From contig NZ_MSRR01000004.1 of the NCBI RefSeq assembly GCF_001956585.1, positions 62,001-126,000 of the forward strand: a stretch of DNA of 64,000 nucleotides, written 5' to 3'. The notes below the pieces were generated by a model. It was not told where the DNA came from. It did no database searches and was given only the letters and a program-made list of their open reading frames with translations. Numbering within the stretch: position 1 is the first letter of the stretch; each line of letters starts with the position of its first letter. Both the position numbers and the translations under genes were made by a program. The DNA comes from Actinomyces naeslundii. GTDB lineage: Bacteria > Actinomycetota > Actinomycetes > Actinomycetales > Actinomycetaceae. This document shows, one piece after another, positions 56,314-64,000 of this stretch.

Positions 56314-57498
56314 ATGGACCGAAAACTTTCACTACTCGGGTTCGCGGTCATGTTCCTGATCGGTTCGGACACCTTCGTCGTCGCACCACTGATGCCATCG
56401 CTGGCCAAGGCTTTCGACGTGTCGACGACGCAGAGCGGCTGGCTGGTCAGCGTCTATGCGATCGGCTACGCGCTCACCGGACTGGCGTCCGGGCCGATCT
56501 CGGACCGAGGTAACCGCCGGATCATCCTTACGCTTGGGATGGTGGTCTTCGCGTTGGCAACAGCAGCCTGTGCAGCTTCCCCTGGTTTCTGGACGATGTT
56601 CATCTTCCGTTTTATCACTGGCGGTGCCGCGGCCGTGGCCGCACCGCAAGTGTGGGCAATGATTCCTACCCTCGTCGGCCCGGATCAAAAAATCGTTCTG
56701 CGCGTCATGGGATATACGACCGCCGGGTTGTCGATCGCTCAGGTTGTCGGGGTTCCGCTCGGAAGTCTCCTCGCAATCATCAACTGGCGCATTGTCTTCC
56801 CCGTCATCGGGGTCTGCGCGTTGGCACTAACAGTCACGCTCTGGCACCAGATCCCTGATATCCGCCCGACCGTGGCGGCTAAGAAGGTACCATACCTGAC
56901 CCTGCTCCATGTGCCGCAGGCAATCACGAGATTTCTTTCCTACCTCGTGTACACCCTGGCATTCTTCACCGTATTCACCTACGCACCGACATGGCTGGAG
57001 GACGGCCTGGGCACCTCGAAGACCACCGTGGCACTCATCGTCCTGGCCGGCGGGATCGGTAACACGATCGGCAGTCTCTTCGGCGTCCGGCTGACCGGCC
57101 GCATGACCCCAGCCCAAGCCATCTACCTGAGCGCTGCGGTGATGGGCATCGCCTACCTGACGCTCGCCGCATCCCCCGCCCCGATCTTCGTGGGCCTTGT
57201 GTTCCTGCCTCTCTTCGCCTGCGGAGGCGCAATGCTCAGCGTCCGCATGCTTCACCTGCAGCAGCTCGACAGCACAGCACGTGGCACCATCTCCACCCTC
57301 ACCAGCGCGGTGATGTACATCGGGACAACGGTGGCCGGGCTTATCGGTGGTCCACTGCTCACTCTCACCGGCAACTTCGCTGCTATCGGCATCACCGCGT
57401 TCCTGTTGAGTACCGTCAGCGCACTGATGATCCGTCCAAGCCGTCTCAGAACTGAGGTCGATGATCTGACATCGATTCATCATCTCGGGGAACCATAA
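56314..57498 (+). CDS. MFS drug-efflux-type transporter
   Basis: A 394-residue transporter with about twelve helices. It has the motif-A-like loop SGPISDRGNRRIIL after helix 2 and DHA1-type features (FRFITGGAAAVAAPQVWAMI). Probable proton-coupled export of a toxic compound; the substrate is unknown. Codon third positions are visibly less GC-biased than in the core genes, suggesting acquisition. Divergent from merR; its last 19 bases overlap the convergent WYL-regulator gene. Confidence 0.88.
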   Translation: MDRKLSLLGFAVMFLIGSDTFVVAPLMPSLAKAFDVSTTQSGWLVSVYAIGYALTGLASGPISDRGNRRIILTLGMVVFALATAACAASPGFWTMFIFRFITGGAAAVAAPQVWAMIPTLVGPDQKIVLRVMGYTTAGLSIAQVVGVPLGSLLAIINWRIVFPVIGVCALALTVTLWHQIPDIRPTVAAKKVPYLTLLHVPQAITRFLSYLVYTLAFFTVFTYAPTWLEDGLGTSKTTVALIVLAGGIGNTIGSLFGVRLTGRMTPAQAIYLSAAVMGIAYLTLAASPAPIFVGLVFLPLFACGGAMLSVRMLHLQQLDSTARGTISTLTSAVMYIGTTVAGLIGGPLLTLTGNFAAIGITAFLLSTVSALMIRPSRLRTEVDDLTSIHHLGEP

Positions 57499-58436
57499 TG
57501 CGCAACCAGCTCTGAGCCGATACGGGCGAGTTCAGACCGCAGGCAAGGTGGCGACAAGACGTCAATGCGGTCACCCCACCCCGCTAGCCTCTCAGCCAAT
57601 CCGACTAGCATGTGGGCGCGAACTTCAACGACACTCATATCATCCTCCTCAAGGAGAGTGAAATACCTTCCGAACTGATAACGCAGCACAGGAACGATCG
57701 ATGAGTGCACCCGCAGCACCGCAGCAACCCCGGACCGCTTTCCCTCAATGACGTCAGCTTGAGCATCCCAATAGGCAGTCATATCAAAATTTTCCGGAGG
57801 GTCGAACACCTCATTCGTTTCGATGATCTCCTCAAACCTCGATACTCGATATATCCGCATTCCACATTCACCATCAGCGATGAGGTACCAGACACCCGCC
57901 TTATTCACCAGCCCTAGAGGAAGCAGACGCCGAACACTACACTCCCCATATTTTGACTGATAGGAGGCAACCGCCACTCGACGCTGGGCGATGACATCGC
58001 AAAGCCGGCTCAGGCCCGACGTTGCATCATCGGTCAACTCACCCCAGGCAACACGGTCATCATGAACTGCTGTCATCAACCGTTCAGCCTCATCACGCAG
58101 AGAAGACGGCAAGGCCTGGATAAGCTTCATCGTGGGCACCTGAGTTTCCGGGTCGTTCAGTGCCGCCGTTCCTAGCATCCGCGACAGCGCTCGCGCCTCG
58201 CCCGCAGACATGCCAGTCAGATCAGTTCGAGCACCTCCGACAAGGCGCCAGCCACCGCCTCGCCCCGGCTGTGAGTAGACCGGGATTCCCGCCGTCGATA
58301 GGGCTTCGAGGTCTCGTCTGGCAGTAGCTGGCGAGACCTCGAGCTCTGCGGCCACTTGGGAGGCAGTCATCCTCCCCCGCGATTGGAGGAGCAACACGAG
58401 GGCGATCAGACGGTCTGCACGCACACTAAAGATCAT
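57480..58436 (-). CDS. WYL-domain transcriptional regulator
   Basis: A 318-residue regulator. An N-terminal HTH (VRADRLIALVLLLQSRGRMT, then ASQVAAELEVSPATARRDLE) is followed by a DeoR-like wing (GIPVYSQPGRGGGWRL). A WYL domain lies near residues 140-200 (VKAGVWYLIA-like segment NKAGVWYLIAD), with a WCX-type C-terminus. The ATG at 58436 gives the standard start MIFSVRADRL; the longer upstream frame covers the divergent gene and is rejected. Likely controls the VOC gene across a 79-base gap. Confidence 0.88.
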   Translation of the reverse strand: MIFSVRADRLIALVLLLQSRGRMTASQVAAELEVSPATARRDLEALSTAGIPVYSQPGRGGGWRLVGGARTDLTGMSAGEARALSRMLGTAALNDPETQVPTMKLIQALPSSLRDEAERLMTAVHDDRVAWGELTDDATSGLSRLCDVIAQRRVAVASYQSKYGECSVRRLLPLGLVNKAGVWYLIADGECGMRIYRVSRFEEIIETNEVFDPPENFDMTAYWDAQADVIEGKRSGVAAVLRVHSSIVPVLRYQFGRYFTLLEEDDMSVVEVRAHMLVGLAERLAGWGDRIDVLSPPCLRSELARIGSELVAHYGSPR

Positions 58437-58515
58437 CTCAGACAATGTGCGCACCGGATGAGCACTTTCAGTTCTAGGTTGAGAGCCACAAGGCATCTCA
58501 CCGAAAGGACATGCC

Positions 58516-58917
58516 ATGACCATCCTGCAAGGACTCACCACAATGGTTCTTACCGCTGACGACGTCGACGCCGCCTCTCGCTGGTACGCAGACCTACTGG
58601 GCATCACTCCGTATTACCGCAGTCCGCAAACCGGCCCTTGCGCCTACACTGAGTTCCGCATCGGTCCGGACGAGGACGAACTGGGAATAATGGATCGCTC
58701 CTTCATGACACCATCCCCGACTCCGACAACAGCACCCATCACCTACTGGCACACCGACGATATTCACACGACGTTCACCACCCTCGTCGCGCACGGGGCA
58801 CATGCTCATACGCCGATCACCGAGCGTGGGGGCGGATTCACAACAGCGTCTATCGTTGATCCATTCGGGAACGCGGTCGGCATCATGCACAGTCCCCACT
58901 GGAGGGCGCGCCACTAA
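58516..58917 (+). CDS. VOC-family (glyoxalase/bleomycin-resistance-like) protein
   Basis: A 133-residue vicinal-oxygen-chelate protein: TMVLTADDVDAASRWYADLL at the start, DELGIMDRS in the middle, and a C-terminal VDPFGNAVGIMHSP that supplies a metal ligand region in this fold. Function could be detoxification or drug binding; not resolvable. AAAGGA lies six bases before the ATG. Divergent from the WYL regulator, the arrangement typical of regulator/target pairs. Confidence 0.83.
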   Translation: MTILQGLTTMVLTADDVDAASRWYADLLGITPYYRSPQTGPCAYTEFRIGPDEDELGIMDRSFMTPSPTPTTAPITYWHTDDIHTTFTTLVAHGAHAHTPITERGGGFTTASIVDPFGNAVGIMHSPHWRARH

Positions 58918-58973
58918 AGGCTGGCAACGCAACGCTTCAGCGGCCCCAACGCATATCGCGGTACGGTGTCCGC

Positions 58974-59822
58974 ATGGATCAGCGCATCATCCCTGCCATC
59001 TGGTGCAACGGCACCGCCGATGAGGCGGCCCGGTTCTACGCAGATGTCTTCCGCGAGGGCTCCGTCGTCGAGCAGGCACCTGGGCTCGCTGCCACGGTCA
59101 GCATCCATGGCTTCCGCCTCTCGCTCATCAACGGCGGCGACCAGTACGCCCCGAACCCGTCGCTCAGCTGCATCCTGAACTTCGACCCGCTCCTGTTCGG
59201 CGGTGAGGACCAGGCCCGGGCCTACCTCGATGAGCTCTACGAGCGGCTCTCCGGCGGCGGTGTGCTCATGGAGCTGGGCGAGTACCCCTTCTCTCCGCGC
59301 TACACCTGGGTTCGCGACCGCTTCGGCATGACCTGGCAACTCATGCTCACCGACCCGGCCGGCGAGCCGCGCCCCTTCATCCTGCCCTCCTTCATGTTCG
59401 GTGGAACCAACCACGCCAACGCCGAGGAGGCCACCGAGGCCTGGATCGCCCTGTTCGACGACACCCGCCGCGGGGCCCTGCGCCGCTACGAGGAGGGCGG
59501 GCCGATGGAGGCGGGGACCGTCATGTTCACCGACTTCACGCTTCACGGCACCTGGATGGCAGCCATGGACTCGGGGACCTTCCACGACTTCACCTTCACA
59601 CCCGGGGTCTCCATGATCGTCTCCTGCCGGGACCAGGAGGAGATCGACCGCTACTGGGCGGGGCTGTCGGCCGTGCCCGAGGCCGAGCGCTGCGGCTGGT
59701 GCGTCGACCGCTGGGGCGTGTCCTGGCAGGTCGTCCCCCACAACATCGCCGAGCTCATGGCCGACGTCGCCGTGCGCGAGAAGATCCTGCAGATGGGCAA
59801 GATCGACCTGACCAGGCTGTAG
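58974..59822 (+). CDS. PhnB-like protein with two VOC-type domains
   Basis: A 282-residue protein made of two similar halves. Each starts with a PhnB/3-demethylubiquinone-methyltransferase-like stretch (IPAIWCNGTADEAARFYADV; PSFMFGGTNHANAEEATEAW) and ends with a region such as DRFGMTWQLMLTD or DRWGVSWQVVPHN. The annotation name 3-demethylubiquinone methyltransferase is misleading: there is no SAM-binding motif. Role unknown. GC content returns to the core level here. Confidence 0.8.
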   Translation: MDQRIIPAIWCNGTADEAARFYADVFREGSVVEQAPGLAATVSIHGFRLSLINGGDQYAPNPSLSCILNFDPLLFGGEDQARAYLDELYERLSGGGVLMELGEYPFSPRYTWVRDRFGMTWQLMLTDPAGEPRPFILPSFMFGGTNHANAEEATEAWIALFDDTRRGALRRYEEGGPMEAGTVMFTDFTLHGTWMAAMDSGTFHDFTFTPGVSMIVSCRDQEEIDRYWAGLSAVPEAERCGWCVDRWGVSWQVVPHNIAELMADVAVREKILQMGKIDLTRL

Positions 59823-59887
59823 GCCGCCGAGCTCACCACGACGGTCTCGGTGACGTTCAGGCAGGTATTTCGCATCACACTTGTCAT

Positions 59888-60136
59888 GTGGAAACCATTA
59901 ATGGCGTACCGGTCACCGACGAGATGATCCAAGAGTGGGCCGACGAAGCGGAACGTGGATACATCGTCGAAGTGCTGAAGAAGCGAGGACGCCGCCCTAT
60001 CGGGGATGGTGCGGCGCGGGTCGTCCCAGTCCGCATGGACGAGAGTCTGGCGGCCGCGGTCGACCAACGCGCTGAGAAGGACGGCACCAGCCGCTCCGAG
60101 ATCATCCGCTCAGCCGTACGAGCATTCGTCGCCTGA
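59888..60136 (+). CDS. Ribbon-helix-helix (CopG-like) DNA-binding protein
   Basis: An 82-residue product from a GTG at 59888. The C-terminal half has the ribbon-helix-helix pattern (VVPVRMDESLAAAVDQRAE then KDGTSRSEIIRSAVRAF). The N-terminal half (VTDEMIQEWADEAERGYIVE) is as seen in CopG-like antitoxins of the HicB/VapB-adjacent type. No toxin gene follows, so it may be an orphan antitoxin or a small repressor. No good ribosome site precedes the GTG, so a leaderless or different start is possible. Confidence 0.7.
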   Translation: METINGVPVTDEMIQEWADEAERGYIVEVLKKRGRRPIGDGAARVVPVRMDESLAAAVDQRAEKDGTSRSEIIRSAVRAFVA

Positions 60137-60485
60137 TCGACTGATGCCCAGCAGACCAGGGGGCCTGCTCCACCTCTGGAACAGGCACCCCCGATTCGGT
60201 AGAGCATCAGTCGGACACTCCTGATGCGGTGGAGTGCTGCCCAGTGGTGGCGTTCGTATCGGCGGGAGACCCCATTCACCTTTGATGACAGCCAGCTGGC
60301 CTACGAGCGACTGGTGGCGCCCCGGAAGCAACTGATCGACGACGTACTTCTGCATCGGGGACGTACTTCTCCCGCAAACCACTGAGGGCGGACCTCAGTG
60401 GTTTGCGGGAGAACGCAGTTCTCGTCGGAAAAGTACGTCCCCGGTCCGGATCACCGCGGCCGCGAGCAACCAGCGTGAGCCCGGA
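60137..60485. other. Convergent intergenic region carrying a nested inverted-repeat element
   Basis: About 350 bases between the convergent ribbon-helix-helix gene and gltA. Left part: imperfect inverted segments (for example CTGATGC and GCATCAG near 60,150-60,225) but no coding frame that I can support. Right part: the strong repeat at 60356-60443. No T-tailed terminator was seen apart from these stems, which may themselves stop transcription from both sides. Confidence 0.5.
60356..60443. repeat. Nested inverted repeat (REP/BIME-like stem-loop)
   Basis: Outer arms CGGGGACGTACTT (60356-60368) and AAGTACGTCCCCG (60431-60443) are perfect 13-base complements. Inside them a perfect 21-base inverted repeat (60367-60387 with 60393-60413) has only a five-base loop. 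GACGTACTTCT also occurs just upstream at about 60341-60351. The element is non-coding and sits between convergent genes, the typical home of dispersed extragenic palindromes; it may also terminate transcription. Confidence 0.75.
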
Positions 60486-61901
<1,416 letters not shown>

Positions 61902-62066
61902 CATGTCTCCTGGGGCTCGGGGCCGCGCGCATCGCGACGGCGAGGCCTGGGCCCACGGGGTTCCGGCGGACCCACCGCCCACTGTACGGGGTGCGCCGTC
62001 ACGGCGTCGTTTCATGGGCCCATAACGTTGCCCCCTCCGTGGGCACCTGCCGGACTCCCGTCACCT

Positions 62067-62084
62067 CTTGACAAATTCATCAAG
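62067..62084. promoter_or_regulatory. Inverted repeat upstream of gltA
   Basis: CTTGA (62067-62071) and TCAAG (62080-62084) flank eight AT-rich bases in an otherwise GC-rich leader between dapC and gltA. It could be an operator for the citrate synthase promoter or contain a promoter element. No regulator can be named from the sequence. Confidence 0.3.
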
Positions 62085-62119
62085 CCCTCGAGCAGTCGAC
62101 CTGGTCAGATGCTCCCGGC

Positions 62120-63334
62120 TCAGCCGGCGAAGAGGGCGGCGGCCTCAGGCGAGCGCAGGCGCGCGGCGGCGGCGGCCACTCGCTCGTCGGTATCGGTCAG
62201 GCTCATGCGCACCCGCCCGGCCCCGGCCTCACCGTAGAAGTCGCCGGGGGCCACGACGATCCCCAGCTCGGCGAATGCCCCCACGAGGTCGTAGGCGCTC
62301 ATCGACTCAGGCCCCCGGAGCCACAGGTACAGGCCGGCCACGGAGGCCGGGTCGTTGACGAGTCCGGCGGCGGCGGTCGCCTCGACGAGCACCTCGCGGC
62401 GCTCCCGGTAGACCTCCTTCTGCACCTCCATGTGCGCCTCGTCGCCAAGGGCGGCCACGAGGGCCGCCTGCACCGGAGTCGGCATGAGCATGCCGGTGTG
62501 CTTGCGCACCTCGGTGACGGCACCCACGAGCCGCGCGTCACCGGCAAGGAAGGCCGCCCGGTAGCCGGCCAGATTGGACTGCTTGGACAGGGAGTACAGG
62601 GCGAGCAGGCCGCTTCGTCCCGCCTCCCCTCCGACCCGGGGGTCCAGGAGACTCGGGATCGGCTCGACGTCCCACGGAGACTCCCAAGCGAGCTCGGCGT
62701 AGCACTCGTCGGAGATGACGATCGCGCCGCGTCCCCTGGCCCAGGCGACGATCCGGACCAGCTGCTCGGCGTCCAGGACGTGCCCATCGGGGTTTCCGGG
62801 GCTGTTGAGCCAGACGATAGCCACGCGCGCGTCGTCGGCGACGTCCCAGGTGGCTGGGTCGGCGTCGGTGTCCACGGGGACCGGGGTGGCACCCACGAGG
62901 CGAGCGCCGACGTCATAGGTGGGGTAGGCGGCCCGCGGGTGCAGGACGAGGTCCCCCGGTCCCACGCCCAGGTGGAGCGGCAGGAGGGCCACGGACTCCT
63001 TGGAACCGATCGTGGGGATGACCTCGGCCTCACTCAGGTCCTTCACGCCTCGGCGGCGCCCCATCCACTCGATGATGGCGGCGCGCACCACGGAGGCGCC
63101 GACCGCCGTCGGGTAGCCGGGGGCGTTGGCTGCCGCGGACAGGGCGGTTCGGGCGATCTCAGGGGTGGGGTCGACGGGCGTACCCACCGCGAGGTCGACG
63201 ACGCCGTCCGGGTGCTCGGCAGCGCGCTCTCGGTAGGGGCGCAGCGAGTCCCAGGGGAAGTCGGGCAGGGCGAGGCGGCGGGGCAGGAGAGGACTGGGGA
63301 AGGTCTCAGGTGTCGCACTGGTACTCACAGGCAC
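62120..63334 (-). CDS. dapC: Succinyldiaminopimelate aminotransferase (DapC-type)
   Basis: A 404-residue class I/II PLP aminotransferase. PLP-site parts visible are SKESVALLPLHLG, VWLNSPGNPDGHVLDA, VISDECYAEL and the Schiff-base Lys in LYSLSKQSNLAGYR. In actinobacteria this subgroup, often next to a ferredoxin gene, is the DapC that makes N-succinyl-L,L-diaminopimelate; dapD is also in this window. The GTG at 63334 follows AGGAAG by five bases; a second GTG at 63328 is possible. It is 58 bases downstream of fdxA on the same strand. Confidence 0.9.
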   Translation of the reverse strand: MPVSTSATPETFPSPLLPRRLALPDFPWDSLRPYRERAAEHPDGVVDLAVGTPVDPTPEIARTALSAAANAPGYPTAVGASVVRAAIIEWMGRRRGVKDLSEAEVIPTIGSKESVALLPLHLGVGPGDLVLHPRAAYPTYDVGARLVGATPVPVDTDADPATWDVADDARVAIVWLNSPGNPDGHVLDAEQLVRIVAWARGRGAIVISDECYAELAWESPWDVEPIPSLLDPRVGGEAGRSGLLALYSLSKQSNLAGYRAAFLAGDARLVGAVTEVRKHTGMLMPTPVQAALVAALGDEAHMEVQKEVYRERREVLVEATAAAGLVNDPASVAGLYLWLRGPESMSAYDLVGAFAELGIVVAPGDFYGEAGAGRVRMSLTDTDERVAAAAARLRSPEAAALFAG

Positions 63335-63392
63335 CGATTCTTCCTCACGCGCCAGGTACGTCTCCACCCCCGGCCGCCCCTCGCCCGTCGGC

Positions 63393-63743
63393 TCAGTAGC
63401 CGTTGGCCTCTTTCCACTCCTCGTTCTGCGGAGGCAGAGCGGCGATCATCGGGTCGTCGTAGTCCTGGACGCCGGCACCCTGGGCGCCACCGGGCGAGCC
63501 GAGCCCCTTGAGCTCGAAGAAGTCGATGTTGGCGCGGGTGTAGTCCTCCCACTCCTCTGGAACATCGTCCTCGTAGAAGATCGCCTCGGTGGGGCACACG
63601 GGCTCGCAGGCCCCGCAGTCGACGCACTCGTCAGCATTGATGTAGAGGCTGCGTTCACCCTCGTAGATGCAGTCGACGGGACACTCGTCGACGCAAGCAC
63701 GGTCCTTGACGTCGACGCAGGGCTGGGCAATGACGTATGTCAT
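63393..63743 (-). CDS. fdxA: Seven-iron ferredoxin
   Basis: A 116-residue ferredoxin with the actinobacterial FdxA pattern: the cysteine set in PCVDVKDRACVDECPVDC for the 3Fe-4S cluster and a complete CVDCGACEPVCP for the 4Fe-4S cluster, followed by the WEDYTRANIDFF region. It is an electron carrier, for example for 2-oxoacid oxidoreductases or P450s. The ATG at 63743 is followed by the typical TYVIAQPCVD start. The fdxA-dapC order is conserved in many actinobacteria. Confidence 0.95.
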   Translation of the reverse strand: MTYVIAQPCVDVKDRACVDECPVDCIYEGERSLYINADECVDCGACEPVCPTEAIFYEDDVPEEWEDYTRANIDFFELKGLGSPGGAQGAGVQDYDDPMIAALPPQNEEWKEANGY

Positions 63744-63962
63744 AGCAGCAGTGTCCTTTCTTCTCCGGTGGAACCTCCCGCGCGGATGGGCGGGGTCGGG
63801 GCAAGTATCGTCCTCCAGGGCCCATCGGCCCAAGCGGCGGAAGAGTGGCCGTCAGCACGCCGAAAACTCGGGGTTGTCACGCCGCGATTACGTCACTGCC
63901 CCAGCACGAATGTCACAGGTAACACCGGCTTCGGAACGCCGGCCCATCCGCGCTCCCACTCC

Positions 63963-64000
63963 ACGAGGGTGGGGGTGTACTGACCAGGGGTCATGCGTAC
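63963..64000. repeat. Copy of the dispersed repeat seen at 37.6 kb (cut by window edge)
   Basis: The last 38 bases match the complement of 37610-37647 at 33 of 38 positions, including the shared cores GGGGGTGTACTG and CCAGGGG. A few bases further left (CACTCC) also match the plus-strand copy at about 37541. The element may continue past the window end. The rest of 63744-63962, upstream of fdxA, holds no gene that I can support. Confidence 0.68.

Noticed and set aside
58974-59822. Assignment as a ubiquinone methyltransferase
   Set aside because: No SAM-binding motif; the two halves are VOC-like, and the organism appears to use menaquinone.
60110-60382. Minus-strand frame of 90 codons in the gltA/ribbon-helix-helix gap
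   Set aside because: It runs into the palindromic repeat and shows no recognisable protein features.

Overview
The window is a dense, very GC-rich bacterial chromosome segment, with short intergenic gaps, many ATGA, GTGA and TGATG overlaps, and frequent GTG starts. The gene content points to a facultatively anaerobic actinobacterium that uses menaquinone. I infer an Actinomyces-type organism, probably of the oral group. The evidence is a mycobacterial-style sigK/rskA/dipZ cluster, an actinobacterial DapD, MenJ-type reductase and MenC, and a three-subunit succinate dehydrogenase/fumarate reductase with a single fused cytochrome b. The species cannot be fixed from the sequence alone. I saw no rRNA, tRNA, CRISPR array, insertion sequence or prophage.

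Layout. 1-13.2 kb (minus): a menJ-like reductase followed by nuoA to nuoL of respiratory complex I; nuoL is cut by the window edge. 13.5-20.7 kb: menG and menF (plus), an HtrA protease, menD and menC (minus). 21-22.3 kb: two tandem paralogous membrane proteins of unknown function. 22.5-25.5 kb (minus): a glycine-betaine/proline-type ABC transporter. 26.1-28.6 kb (plus): an HTH-only ROK-like regulator, a sugar nucleotidyltransferase and a galactokinase-like kinase. 28.7-31 kb (plus): a small secreted two-cysteine peptide with its own promoter and terminator, then a sensor kinase and LuxR-type regulator; this is the most intriguing locus. 31-32.1 kb: menB. 32.5-36.6 kb: rskA, sigK and dipZ (minus), with a divergent Gln/Gly-rich lipoprotein. 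36.9-45.5 kb: a YagU-like protein, menA, an ADP-ribosylglycohydrolase/PfkB pair, menE, two small unknown proteins, a histidine phosphatase and dapD. 45.5-51.1 kb (minus): a peptide ABC transporter with a rare permease-ATPase-ATPase fusion. 51.3-54.8 kb (plus): sdhCAB. 54.8-60.1 kb: a methyltransferase, then a visibly lower-GC accessory stretch (MerR/MFS efflux, WYL regulator, VOC protein), a PhnB-like protein and a ribbon-helix-helix protein. 60.5-63.7 kb (minus): citrate synthase, DapC-type aminotransferase and ferredoxin.

How the genes fit together. Complex I, succinate dehydrogenase/fumarate reductase, citrate synthase, ferredoxin and almost the whole menaquinone route (MenF, D, C, E, B, A, G and the MenJ-type saturating reductase) lie within about 60 kb, so the segment acts as a respiratory neighbourhood. 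DapD and DapC serve lysine/peptidoglycan synthesis. Two intergenic repeat elements are visible: one at 37.54-37.65 kb with a third copy at the extreme right end of the window, and a nested inverted repeat at 60.36-60.44 kb.
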